A stretch of 16,591 nt of DNA from Acidobacteriota bacterium (GCA_028872975.1 JAGWNV010000022.1:1-16591), one strand, 5' to 3'; counted from the stretch's first letter, positions 6,875 to 13,693 are shown. A program made the numbers and translations. The notes: generated from the letters alone by a model not told the origin.

Positions 6875-8113
6875 ATGTCGGCGGGGGCGGGGGGCCCTGT
6901 GCAGTCGCCGGGCGTGACGCCGTCGGACCGTGGCGGTCGCCCCCGCCACCGGCGCCAGTGGGCCTCCCGGCTCGACAGCCCCTGGGCGACGGGCCTCGTC
7001 ACCCTGGCCGGCGCCTCGGCCTTCGTCCTCCTGCGCCTGGCCCTCGCCGCCAAGGGCCGGATCAGTCACTTCGTCCTGGCCGCGCCCCCCTACTCCCACG
7101 CCGGGCGCGTGCCGCGGGCGCTCGAGCTCATCCACGGCATCGGCTACGACGGGCAGTTCTACTTCCGCCTCGCCCTCGATCCGGCCGACCTCCACCACAC
7201 CGCCTACGGCATCACCCTCGACGCCCCCTTCAGGCTCGAGCGCATCGCCTACCCGGCGCTGTCCTGGCTCCTCGCCCTGGGGCGCCCCGGCGCCGTCGTC
7301 TGGTCGCTCGTCGCCGTCAACGTGCTGTCGCTCACCGCCCTCGGGGCCATGGCCGGGGTACTGGCGCGCCGGTCCGGGCGCCACGCCCTGTGGGGCCTGC
7401 TCCTCGTGGGCTTCAGCGGCTTCGTCTTCAGCCTGGGCCGCGACCTCACCGAGCCCCTGGCGGCGGCGGCCATGGTCGGCGGCCTGCTCGCCTCCCGCCA
7501 GCGGCGCCCGGTCCTGGCCGGGGCGGCCTTCACCGTCGGGGTCCTGAGCCGCGAGACGGTCCTCGTGGCGGCGGGGGCCCTGGGGGTCGTCCGGCTCGTC
7601 GAGATGGCCCGGGGGCGAGCCCGGCCGGGCCGGGCCGACGCCGCCTGGGCCCTCCCCCTCGTCGCCTTCGCCGGCTGGCAGCTCGTGTGCTGGGCGGAGA
7701 CCTCCACCGTGCCCTTCGCCTCGAACCTCCGGGACAACTCGGGGGCGCTCCTGCGCCCGCTGCTCCACGCCCTGTCCAGCAGCCTGGGCCAGCTCTCCCC
7801 GCACCACGCCGCCGTCGACATCTGGCTGGTGGAGCTCGCCGTCCTGGCCCTCTTCGTCGCCGCCGCCCTGTGGAGCGTCCGCGCCAGCGAGGCGCCTCCC
7901 CACGAGCGGCTCGCCCTCGTGCTCTACGCCCTCGGCATGTGCACGTACTCCGCCTACGTCTGGGGCGACCACAACGACCTTCGGACCCTCGTCGAGCCCT
8001 ATCTCTTCGCCGTCGTGGTGCTGCTCGGCACGCGCCGGAGGCTGGGGGTGCTCGCCGTGGTGCTCCTCGTCCCCCTCGCCCTCGGCGCCGGCCACCGGGT
8101 CCTGTCGCTCTGA
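6875..8113 (+). CDS. Polytopic membrane protein, GT-C-like / cell-surface glycopolymer type
   Basis: This 412-residue integral membrane protein has about eight to ten hydrophobic segments. The first is at about residues 43-60 (GLVTLAGASAFVLLRLALAA). The extracytoplasmic loop after it holds GIGYDGQFYFRLALDP (from about residue 89). That motif is typical of a family of polytopic membrane proteins linked to cell-surface glycopolymers (the AZOBR_p60025-type family, from memory) and resembles the first-loop acidic motif of GT-C glycosyltransferases. Later helices include LALVLYALGMCTYSAYVWG and LGVLAVVLLVPLALGAG. A polyprenyl-linked sugar donor is plausible but not demonstrated. The gene ends only four bases from the stop of the convergent acyl-CoA dehydrogenase. 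GTG at 6899 is an alternative start. Confidence 0.72.
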   Translation: MSAGAGGPVQSPGVTPSDRGGRPRHRRQWASRLDSPWATGLVTLAGASAFVLLRLALAAKGRISHFVLAAPPYSHAGRVPRALELIHGIGYDGQFYFRLALDPADLHHTAYGITLDAPFRLERIAYPALSWLLALGRPGAVVWSLVAVNVLSLTALGAMAGVLARRSGRHALWGLLLVGFSGFVFSLGRDLTEPLAAAAMVGGLLASRQRRPVLAGAAFTVGVLSRETVLVAAGALGVVRLVEMARGRARPGRADAAWALPLVAFAGWQLVCWAETSTVPFASNLRDNSGALLRPLLHALSSSLGQLSPHHAAVDIWLVELAVLALFVAAALWSVRASEAPPHERLALVLYALGMCTYSAYVWGDHNDLRTLVEPYLFAVVVLLGTRRRLGVLAVVLLVPLALGAGHRVLSL

Positions 8114-8117
8114 ACCC

Positions 8118-9260
8118 TCAGAGGCCGGCGCCCTCCAGCACGGCGGCGGCCACCTTCTCCTCGAGGGTCCTGTCGTCCCACCACGAGAGCTGGAGCGCCT
8201 TGGCCCGGCGGAAGTAGAGCTGGATGTCGAACTCGACGGTGAACCCGATGCCCCCGAAGACCTGCTGGGCCATGGCGGTGACGTCCCGGTAGGTCTGGCA
8301 GGCGAAGAGCTTGGCCATGGCCGCCAGCCGGCGGGCTTCGGGCCGCCCCGCCCCGTGCGCCCAGGCCGCCTCGTGCACGAGGGAGGCCCCGCCGTCGACG
8401 GCCGTCACGGCGTCGGCGAGGTAGTGGGCGATGGCCTGGAAGGCACCGAGGGGCTTGTCGAACTGCTGGCGGTCCTTGGCGTACTGCACGGTGATGTCGA
8501 GGGCCTGGCGGGCACCGCCGATGGCCTGGGCGGCGGCGAGGACGACGGCCTCGTACATGACCGACTCCCACGCCCCCCAGCCCGAACGGGCGGGACCGAC
8601 GCGGTCCCCGGCCCCGACCTCGACGCCGTCGAGGGTCACCTCGTACTGCGTGTCGGAGGCGATGGAGTGCTGCTGGTCCATACGCACGCCGGCGGCGGCG
8701 GGGTCGACGACGAAGAGGTCCACGTCCTCGGCGTCCTCCCCGGTGCGGGCCAGGACGAGCAGTCGCGCCGCCGAGGAGGCGAAGGCCACGTGGCGCTTGG
8801 TGCCCCGGAGCCGGAACCCCCCACCGGACGCCTCTGCCTCCATGGCCACGCCCCGGGGCCCGTAGCCGCCGTCGGGCTCGAGCCAGGCGACGGTCCACAC
8901 CTCCTCGCCCGAGGCCAGCGCCGGGAGCCAGCGCGCCTGCTGCTCGGCCGATCCGGCGGCGGCGAGGAGGCGGCCGCACAGCACGGCGCTCACGAAGTGG
9001 GGCACCGGGGCGAGGGCCCGGCCGAGCTCCTCGTAGAGCACGACCCCCTCGAGAAGCGACATCCCCGCCCCGCCGTGGGCCTCGGGGAGGAGGAGCCCGA
9101 CGACGTCGAGCTGCCCGAGCTGCTTCCACAGCTCGGGCGGGTACCCGACCGGGTCGTCCTCGAGGGCCCGCACCACCTCGAGGGGGCTGTAGGTGCTGCA
9201 CACGCCGCGCACGGTGTCGCGCAGCATCTCCTGCTCCTCGGTGAACTCCAGGTCGAGCAC
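8118..9260 (-). CDS. Acyl-CoA dehydrogenase, divergent subunit (FadE28/29-like)
   Basis: This 380-residue flavoprotein subunit is of the acyl-CoA dehydrogenase family. The N-terminal helical domain starts LDLEFTEEQEMLRDTVRG. The domain boundary GLLLPEAHGGAGMSLLEGVVLYEELGR and the C-terminal FAD/dimer motif RQQFDKPLGAFQAIAHYLAD are clear. The end is YFRRAKALQLSWWDD. The middle domain lacks the usual SEPNAGSD-type FAD/substrate motif, reading instead AWLEPDGGYGPRG, and the C-terminal YEGT/GGSSEI segment is absent. This matches the less canonical partner of heterotetrameric dehydrogenases such as FadE26-FadE27 or FadE28-FadE29 of mycobacterial cholesterol side-chain degradation. I infer that it pairs with the product of 11445-12626. 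The GTG start at 9260 has GAGGAG upstream and lies 10 bases after the hydratase stop. It is the last gene of the operon. Confidence 0.88.
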   Translation of the reverse strand: MLDLEFTEEQEMLRDTVRGVCSTYSPLEVVRALEDDPVGYPPELWKQLGQLDVVGLLLPEAHGGAGMSLLEGVVLYEELGRALAPVPHFVSAVLCGRLLAAAGSAEQQARWLPALASGEEVWTVAWLEPDGGYGPRGVAMEAEASGGGFRLRGTKRHVAFASSAARLLVLARTGEDAEDVDLFVVDPAAAGVRMDQQHSIASDTQYEVTLDGVEVGAGDRVGPARSGWGAWESVMYEAVVLAAAQAIGGARQALDITVQYAKDRQQFDKPLGAFQAIAHYLADAVTAVDGGASLVHEAAWAHGAGRPEARRLAAMAKLFACQTYRDVTAMAQQVFGGIGFTVEFDIQLYFRRAKALQLSWWDDRTLEEKVAAAVLEGAGL

Positions 9261-9270
9261 GCTCAGCTCC

Positions 9271-9753
9271 TCACGGTCGCCACTGGTCGCCGCGCCGGCG
9301 CCACGGGTTGTCGTTCTCGTCGACGGGGACGGCGACCCGCATGGCGCAGGTCGTCTTCTCCTCGTCTCCCACGCGCAGCGTCACGGCCAGCTGGACCCAC
9401 CCGCAGCCGACGTCGTCCACGCCGACGTCCTCGACGGTGCCGTGCAGCTCCATGGTGTCGCCGGGGAATACCGAGCCCTTCATGCGGAAGGTGACCCGCC
9501 CCAACCGGCCGTGGGGGCCGGTCCAGTCGGTGACGTAGCGCTCGAACCAGGCCGCCTGGTTGGGCGTATTCAGGAAGATGTCGCGCGTGCCGTTGCGCTC
9601 GACGGCGAAGTCCTTGTCGTGGTGCATGGGCCGCCAGTCCCGGCTGGCCAGGGCCCCGAGCACCACGGTGGTGGCCGTGACCGGATAGGCGAGCACGGGA
9701 AGCACGTCGCCCTCGGCCACCGATCCCAGCACGAGGGCGGGGGCGTGGCTCAC
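9271..9753 (-). CDS. MaoC-type hotdog (R)-enoyl-CoA hydratase, catalytic subunit
   Basis: This 160-residue single hotdog domain carries the R-specific hydratase motif: S-R-D-W-R-P-M-H-H-D, with Asp39 and His44 in the required D-x4-H spacing. This is the catalytic dyad that adds water to trans-2-enoyl-CoA. The middle of the protein (FLNTPNQAAWFERYVTDW and RMKGSVFPGDTM) fits MaoC-like ChsH1-type proteins. GTG at 9753 overlaps the stop of the preceding hotdog gene by four bases (GTGA). That gene has no D-x4-H motif, so the pair probably forms a heteromeric hydratase like ChsH1-ChsH2, where one subunit supplies catalysis and the other makes room for a bulky acyl chain. The steroid-type substrate is inferred from this similarity. 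Confidence 0.87.
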   Translation of the reverse strand: MSHAPALVLGSVAEGDVLPVLAYPVTATTVVLGALASRDWRPMHHDKDFAVERNGTRDIFLNTPNQAAWFERYVTDWTGPHGRLGRVTFRMKGSVFPGDTMELHGTVEDVGVDDVGCGWVQLAVTLRVGDEEKTTCAMRVAVPVDENDNPWRRRGDQWRP

Positions 9754-10265
9754 GGGAGGTCCCGCCTGTAGCCGAAGCCGGTGTAGCTCTCCACCGCCAC
9801 GAGGTCGCCGTGCTGGTTGCGGTACTCCACGTCGATGACCCAGAACCGGCCGGTGCCGAGCTTGGTGGCCTTCTCGTCGCTCACCGACCGCAGCACCTGG
9901 TGGGTACGGAGGCGGTCACCGGGGCGGACCGGCTCGTGGAAGACGATGGTGTTCTCGGTCATGACCGCCTCGGGGAGCCCGAGGGCCTCCTTCAGGTCGA
10001 AGTGGACCTGGAGGGGAAGGCGTTCGGCGGTCCGCCCCGGGGCCCAATGATGGGGCCGGAACCACACCGAGACCATGGTGGGCGGGGCGATGGGCCCGCC
10101 GGTGAGCTCTTCGGCCACCTCGTCGTCCCAGAAGAGGGGGTTGCCGTTCTCGACCGAGGCGCAGGTGGTCCACACGTAGCCCCGCTCGACGGGGAACTCG
10201 CCCTCCTCCTCGTACTGGGGCACGTCGAGGCGCGCCGCGATCTCGGCGGGGACGGTGGTGCTCAT
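9750..10265 (-). CDS. FAS1-like/MaoC_N hotdog subunit, partner of the hydratase
   Basis: This 171-residue protein has a FAS1-like dehydratase (MaoC N-terminal) hotdog fold. Landmarks are VWTTCASVENGNPLFWDD (the NPLFWD segment after the first strand), GPIAPPTMVSVWFRPHHW and FHEPVRPGDRLRTHQVL (the PGD turn). The C-terminal part is WVIDVEYRNQHGDLVAVE. The D-x4-H catalytic pair is missing, consistent with a structural or substrate-shaping role. It resembles the N-terminal half of mycobacterial ChsH2, but the DUF35 tail that recruits the Ltp2 aldolase is absent; a DUF35-like domain occurs instead in the gene at 13983. The ATG overlaps the CaiB-like stop (ATGA) and the end overlaps the catalytic hotdog start (GTGA), so translation is tightly coupled on both sides. 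Confidence 0.85.
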   Translation of the reverse strand: MSTTVPAEIAARLDVPQYEEEGEFPVERGYVWTTCASVENGNPLFWDDEVAEELTGGPIAPPTMVSVWFRPHHWAPGRTAERLPLQVHFDLKEALGLPEAVMTENTIVFHEPVRPGDRLRTHQVLRSVSDEKATKLGTGRFWVIDVEYRNQHGDLVAVESYTGFGYRRDLP

Positions 10266-11443
10266 GCCACCACCCCGGCGGCGAGGAGCTCGCCGACACG
10301 CGCCGGCGGGTACCCGGCGGCGGCGAGGAGCGCCTCGGTGTCGGTCCCCGGGCCGGGGACCTCGACGGGTCCCGGGGGCCTGGGCATGCCGGCCAGGACC
10401 GGAGCCAGCTGGCGGAAGGCCGCCGCGTCCGGCCGGCGGGCTTCCACGAAGGCGCCCCGGGCGGCGAAGGCGCCGTCGGCGGCCACCTCCTCCACGGCGA
10501 GGACCGGCGCCACACAGGTGTCGGCCCCGGCCAGCTCGGCCGCCCAGTCGTCTCGGGGACGCCGGAGGAAGGCCGCCGCCAGCACGGCCCGCAGCTCCTC
10601 CTGGCAGCCCTCGTCGTACTGGGCGGCGGCCCACTGCCCGCATCCGAGGGCGGCGCAGAGGTTGGCGAAGAACTTGGGCTCGATGGCGGCGACGGCAACG
10701 TGCCGGCCGTCGGCGGCGGCGTAGGTCCCGTAGCAGGCGTAGCGGCCCGACAGCACGTCGTGGCCGGGGACCGGGGTACCCGCCCCGGCCAGCTCCTCCT
10801 CGAGCACGAGCGACATGAGCCACAGCACCCCGTCGGCCACGGCCACGTCGAGGTAGGTCCCCTCGCCACCGGCTCCCCGGCGCACCAGCGCGGCGCACAC
10901 GGCGAGCGCCGCCTGCATCCCGCCCGCCGCCGAGTCGGCGATGGTGGCCCCCGGCAGCGGCGGCCTGCCGTCGCCGAGGGGCTCGGTCATGGCGAGGTAG
11001 CCCCCGACGGCGAGGTAGTCGAGGTCGTGGCCGGCCCAGCCGGCGCGGGCGCCCTCCTGGCCGTAGCCGCTCGTCGAGACGTAGACGATCCCGGGGTTCC
11101 GGGCCCGGACGGCCTCGTAGCCGATGCCGAGACGGGCCACCACGCCGGGCCGGAAGCTCTCCACCACCACGTCGGCCCCCGAGGCGAGGTCCAAGAAGGC
11201 GTCGCGGCCCTCGGGACGCCGGAGGTCGAGACACAGCCGCCGGGTACCCCGGCCCGCCGCGTAGGCGTGCGGCGGCGGCGTGGTGCCCGGCGCGTCGGGA
11301 CCGGGGACCGGGCCCACCTTCACGACCGCGGCCCCGTAGTCGGCGAGCAGCCGCGTGCAGCGCGACGCCGGGCCGACCGTCGAGAGGTCGAGGACGGTGA
11401 CCCCGCTGAGCGGCCCGGGGGCCTGGTGGGCGGCCGCGACCAT
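10262..11443 (-). CDS. CaiB/BaiF family protein, alpha-methylacyl-CoA racemase-like
   Basis: This 393-residue protein is of the type III CoA-transferase / alpha-methylacyl-CoA racemase family. The N-terminal Rossmann-like start is VTVLDLSTVGPASRCTRLLADYGAAVVKV. The CoA-binding strand block is TRRLCLDLRRPEGRDAFLDL and the signature VESFRPGVVARLGIGYE is present. G-H139-D140-L-D-Y-L carries the conserved Asp that is the catalytic base in racemases and the acyl-carrying residue in transferases. The GHD.DYL form resembles racemases more than formyl- or carnitine-CoA transferases. In an operon with dehydrogenase and hydratase subunits, epimerising a 2-methyl (sterol side-chain-like) acyl-CoA is the more likely role. 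It starts one base after the dehydrogenase stop (11445) and overlaps the next gene by four bases (ATGA). Confidence 0.85.
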   Translation of the reverse strand: MVAAAHQAPGPLSGVTVLDLSTVGPASRCTRLLADYGAAVVKVGPVPGPDAPGTTPPPHAYAAGRGTRRLCLDLRRPEGRDAFLDLASGADVVVESFRPGVVARLGIGYEAVRARNPGIVYVSTSGYGQEGARAGWAGHDLDYLAVGGYLAMTEPLGDGRPPLPGATIADSAAGGMQAALAVCAALVRRGAGGEGTYLDVAVADGVLWLMSLVLEEELAGAGTPVPGHDVLSGRYACYGTYAAADGRHVAVAAIEPKFFANLCAALGCGQWAAAQYDEGCQEELRAVLAAAFLRRPRDDWAAELAGADTCVAPVLAVEEVAADGAFAARGAFVEARRPDAAAFRQLAPVLAGMPRPPGPVEVPGPGTDTEALLAAAGYPPARVGELLAAGVVA

Positions 11444-11444
11444 C

Positions 11445-12626
11445 TCAGAAGTTCTTGGGGAGCCCGAGCTTGCGGCGGGAGATGATGTTCTTCTGGATCT
11501 CCGAGGAGCCGCCGCCGATCGTGTCGATCACCGTGTACCGGTAGGTCGACTCGGCCCGGCCCTCCATGGGGGCGTCGGCCGTCCGCACCCGGAGCTGCGA
11601 CCCGGGGCCGGCGATGTCCATCGAGGCGTCGGCCAGCCGCTTGGAGAGCTCGGTGGCGTACAGCTTGTACTCCGACGCCTGGCTGGTCGGCGGGGCGCCC
11701 CCCTTGGTCGAGGCGTGGACGAACCGGAGCCCGAGGACGCGCGCCACCTCGGCCTGGGTGGCGAGGCGGGCCAAGCGGGCCCGCACCACGGCGTCGTCGC
11801 GCACCGGCGCCCCGTCGCGCCTGGCCGAGGCGACGTAGGAGGTGAGGAGCTCGAGGCGCTGGGCGATGGGCGAGAAGGTGAACAGGGTGAACCGCTCGAG
11901 GTCGAGCGCCTCGGAGATGTACTGGAAGCCGTGGTTGAGCTCCCCCACCACGTAGTCGTCGTGGACGAAGACGTCGTCGAAGTACACCTCGTTGGTCCGC
12001 TCGTCACCCATGGTCCAGATGGGCTTCACGGTGATGCCGGGCTGGTCGAGAGGGACGAGGAAGAGGGTGATCCCGAAGTGCTTGGGCGCCTCGGGGTCGG
12101 TGCGGGCGCCGACCCAGTACCACTCGGCGAAATGCGCCGAGGTGGTCCAGGTCTTCTGGCCGTTGAGCCGCCACCCGTCGCCGTCTCGGGTGGCCCGGAG
12201 TTGCATGGAGGCGGCGTCGGACCCGGCGTTGGGCTCGGAGTACCCCACGGCGAACTCGACCTCGTTGCGGAGGATCTTGGGCAGGAACTCCGCCTTCAGC
12301 TTCTCGCTGCCGTGGCGGATCAGGGTCTTGCCGATGATGCCGACGCCCTTGCCGATCTGGGGCCCGCCCCGGCGGGCGAGGGCCTCGTTCAGGAGGTACT
12401 CGTAGACCCCGTCCCCGTCCTGGCCGCCCTGCTCCTTGGGCCAGGTGATCCCCAGCCATCCCCGCCGGCCGACCTCGGCCATGAAGGCCCGCCGCTTGGG
12501 GGTGTCGACGATCTGGGCCATGTTCTCCCGGGTCAGGTCGAAGACCTCGGGGTCGTCGTGGTCGTCGAGGAACCGCTCGACCTCCTCCACGAACGACAGC
12601 TGCTCGGCTGAGAACTCGAAGTCCAT
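11445..12626 (-). CDS. Acyl-CoA dehydrogenase, canonical subunit
   Basis: This 393-residue acyl-CoA dehydrogenase keeps the classical motifs. These are the N-terminal helices MDFEFSAEQLSFVEEVERFL, the FAD-binding mid-domain motif GYSEPNAGSDAASMQLRAT followed by LNGQKTWTTSA, and the C-terminal GGGSSEIQKNIISRRKLGLP. At the position of the medium-chain enzyme's catalytic Glu (YEGT) the sequence is I-G-G-G. The catalytic base is therefore probably Glu244 in LDLERF, as in isovaleryl-type and heteromeric steroid enzymes. It is the first gene of the minus-strand operon, preceded by a -10 box and a palindromic operator. It likely forms an alpha2beta2 complex with the divergent subunit encoded at 8118-9260. 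ATG 12626 was chosen because homology starts there; upstream in-frame sequence is low-complexity, non-coding DNA. Confidence 0.92.
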   Translation of the reverse strand: MDFEFSAEQLSFVEEVERFLDDHDDPEVFDLTRENMAQIVDTPKRRAFMAEVGRRGWLGITWPKEQGGQDGDGVYEYLLNEALARRGGPQIGKGVGIIGKTLIRHGSEKLKAEFLPKILRNEVEFAVGYSEPNAGSDAASMQLRATRDGDGWRLNGQKTWTTSAHFAEWYWVGARTDPEAPKHFGITLFLVPLDQPGITVKPIWTMGDERTNEVYFDDVFVHDDYVVGELNHGFQYISEALDLERFTLFTFSPIAQRLELLTSYVASARRDGAPVRDDAVVRARLARLATQAEVARVLGLRFVHASTKGGAPPTSQASEYKLYATELSKRLADASMDIAGPGSQLRVRTADAPMEGRAESTYRYTVIDTIGGGSSEIQKNIISRRKLGLPKNF

Positions 12627-12667
12627 CCGGCCCCGTTCCCCCGGGCGGCGGCCCCGCCGCCCGGTTT

Positions 12668-12688
12668 CTGACTGACCGTCAGATACTA
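12668..12688 (-). promoter_or_regulatory. Promoter -10 with overlapping palindromic operator for the dehydrogenase operon
   Basis: On the minus strand TAGTAT (12688-12683) is a good -10 hexamer in an otherwise GC-saturated region, 57 bases before the ATG at 12626. Directly downstream, 12668-12682 holds CTGAC and GTCAG arms around five bases, with an inner perfect TGACCGTCA. A palindrome at the expected start of transcription is the usual place for a TetR-type repressor. No convincing -35 was found. Confidence 0.5.
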
Positions 12689-12801
12689 CTTCCCCCCTCC
12701 GGCCCGGCCCGCCCGGGGAACGGCCAGGCCGGGGCCGATTTCCGCCGCCCCGGCCCCGCCTGTGACCCGGGCCGCCACGCTCCGCCGTCAGCCACCACAC
12801 A

Positions 12802-12838
12802 CCGTGCGTTGTGCGCACGGGGGGTTGCAGGCCCCCCG
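12802..12838. repeat. Two overlapping hairpins before the first small gene
   Basis: CCGTGCG/CGCACGG (12802-12820, 5-base loop) is a perfect 7-bp inverted repeat. It overlaps by three bases a second perfect 7-bp stem, CGGGGGG/CCCCCCG (12818-12838, 7-base loop). In RNA the two could not form fully at once. They lie 24 bases upstream of the ATG at 12862. They could be a leader structure, a binding site or a terminator-like element; no T run follows. Confidence 0.4.
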
Positions 12839-12861
12839 CCCGGAGGCACACGCTTGTCCCC

Positions 12862-13071
12862 ATGGGGGGCAAGCACGCCGTCGACCACAGGACCGTGGCC
12901 CGCCGGGGTGACTTGGCCTGGACGGGGTCCCTGGCCTGCACCTGTGGCTGGGCGGTGCACGCGGGTCCGTTCGGCGCTCGATACGTCGTCGCCGACGTCC
13001 TCGCCACCGAGTGGGCGGCCCACGAGGGGAGCGGCCAGGGAACCGTCCGGGCGAGCGCCAAGGCGTCCTGA
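12862..13071 (+). CDS. Small CxCGW protein, copy 1
   Basis: This 69-residue protein of unrecognised family is supported mainly by its similarity to the next small gene (13170-13364). The shared pattern is (W/Y)-x-G-x-L-x-C-x-C-G-W, then GPF about four residues on, then a D and E-W-A-x-H, then SG. Here it reads WTGSLACTCGWAVHAGPF and later ATEWAAHEGSG. Two cysteines and a conserved histidine could bind metal, perhaps between two subunits. Third codon positions are mostly G or C, as in neighbouring genes. The start is uncertain: GGAGG at 12842 is about 15 bases upstream of the ATG, a GTG at 12811 is in frame, and I prefer ATG 12862 because the shared region begins soon after. The function is unknown. 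Confidence 0.65.
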   Translation: MGGKHAVDHRTVARRGDLAWTGSLACTCGWAVHAGPFGARYVVADVLATEWAAHEGSGQGTVRASAKAS

Positions 13072-13114
13072 CCCCGCCGCCGGCGATCCCCCGCCAGCCC
13101 CCCGAGGCGGCACG

Positions 13115-13132
13115 TAGGGCCGAAAGGCCCTA
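13115..13132. promoter_or_regulatory. Perfect palindrome, DosR/DevR-box-like
   Basis: TAGGGCC and GGCCCTA flank GAAA, an uninterrupted 7-bp inverted repeat. Read on the other strand, its core GGGCCTTTCGGCCC agrees with the mycobacterial DosR core consensus GGGACTWWAGTCCC at 11 of 14 positions. It ends 37 bases before the ATG of the second small gene, a position suited to activator binding. As RNA it would be a stem capped by a GNRA tetraloop, so a structured leader is the alternative reading. Confidence 0.45.
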
Positions 13133-13163
13133 TCCGGGGTGAAGGCCCCCCGGTGATGCTCCA

Positions 13164-13183
13164 TGTGCAATGGCCATTGCGCA
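13164..13183. promoter_or_regulatory. Palindrome across the start codon of small gene 2
   Basis: GCAATGGCCATTGC (13167-13180) is a perfect 14-bp palindrome containing the ATG. It extends to 20 bp with a single mismatched pair. It could be an operator or an RNA hairpin hiding the start codon. Chance is possible. Confidence 0.35.
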
Positions 13184-13364
13184 CGAACTCACCCGGCGGG
13201 AGCTCGAGGCCCAGGACGACGGCTCCTACCTCGGGACGCTCCTGTGCGCCTGCGGGTGGGGGGCGCGGGTGGGGCCCTTCAGCAGCGAGCCGCTCACCGA
13301 CGCCACGATGAGCGCCGAATGGGCCTTCCACCGGGCCTCGGGGGGGACGAGCCAGGAGGGCTGA
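13170..13364 (+). CDS. Small CxCGW protein, copy 2
   Basis: This 64-residue paralogue of the preceding small protein shares YLGTLLCACGWGARVGPF and later AEWAFHRASGG with it. The N-terminal part (about residues 1-18, MAIAHELTRRELEAQDDG) is charged and differs from copy 1. There is no signal peptide or membrane helix. The pair of cysteines in C-x-C and the histidine in EWAxH are the only metal-ligand candidates. The ATG at 13170 lies inside a perfect palindrome and no strong ribosome binding site is seen. The 98-base gap between the copies carries the DosR-like palindrome, which suggests independent promoters and not one operon. The function is unknown. Confidence 0.68.
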   Translation: MAIAHELTRRELEAQDDGSYLGTLLCACGWGARVGPFSSEPLTDATMSAEWAFHRASGGTSQEG

Positions 13365-13378
13365 CCGGGGGAGGGCGC

Positions 13379-13443
13379 GGCGCAGGGTCGGGTTCGACCC
13401 GTGGTTGGCAGGTCGCGCACCCATCGCCCGCTGACCCTGCGCC
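13379..13443. repeat. Long-range 11-bp inverted repeat with a nested 6-4-6 palindrome
   Basis: GGCGCAGGGTC (13379-13389) and GACCCTGCGCC (13433-13443) are perfect reverse complements. Between and partly overlapping them, GGGTCG-GGTT-CGACCC (13385-13400) is another perfect palindrome, competing with the outer pairing. The element begins 15 bases after the stop of small gene 2, so it could form part of a terminator, but no T run follows. Confidence 0.5.
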
Positions 13444-13567
13444 CGCTCCCCTTGGTGGGTGTGACCCCCGAGCACGCGGCCCGGGGACGGGAGCCCCTCC
13501 AGCTAACCATGTGACTACACCTGTTGCATGGCGGTGTGGCAGGAGTGGGCGCTGAGGCCCGGACGCG

Positions 13568-13614
13568 GAACAGGGACCTGCACGGTTCGAGGGACGACTG
13601 GCAGGCCCCTGTTC
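13568..13614. repeat. 13-bp inverted repeat, one mismatch
   Basis: GAACAGGGACCTG (13568-13580) and CAGGCCCCTGTTC (13602-13614) pair at 12 of 13 positions across a 21-base spacer that contains a further GGGAC. The arms share the AGGGACC core with the repeat at 13763-13796. Confidence 0.5.
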
Positions 13615-13693
13615 GGAGTCCCCCACTTGAGACGGCGATTCGGGCGGAGCGGGGGCTCCCTGCCAGCACACAGGACGGGCCCGGCACCGGCCC

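Noticed and set aside
8355..9494. Plus-strand open frame opposite the second dehydrogenase
   Set aside because: It is antisense to two well-supported genes and has Gly/Val/Glu-rich low-complexity translation.
13133..13153. GGGGTGAAGGCCCCCCGG as a further hairpin
   Set aside because: Pairing is only a short G/C run with an irregular loop, and such runs are common in this composition.
12627..13475. Upstream extension of the first acyl-CoA dehydrogenase on the minus strand
   Set aside because: It would run through the promoter and through both small CxCGW genes, and has no similarity to dehydrogenase N-termini. MDFEFSAEQ at 12626 is the normal start.
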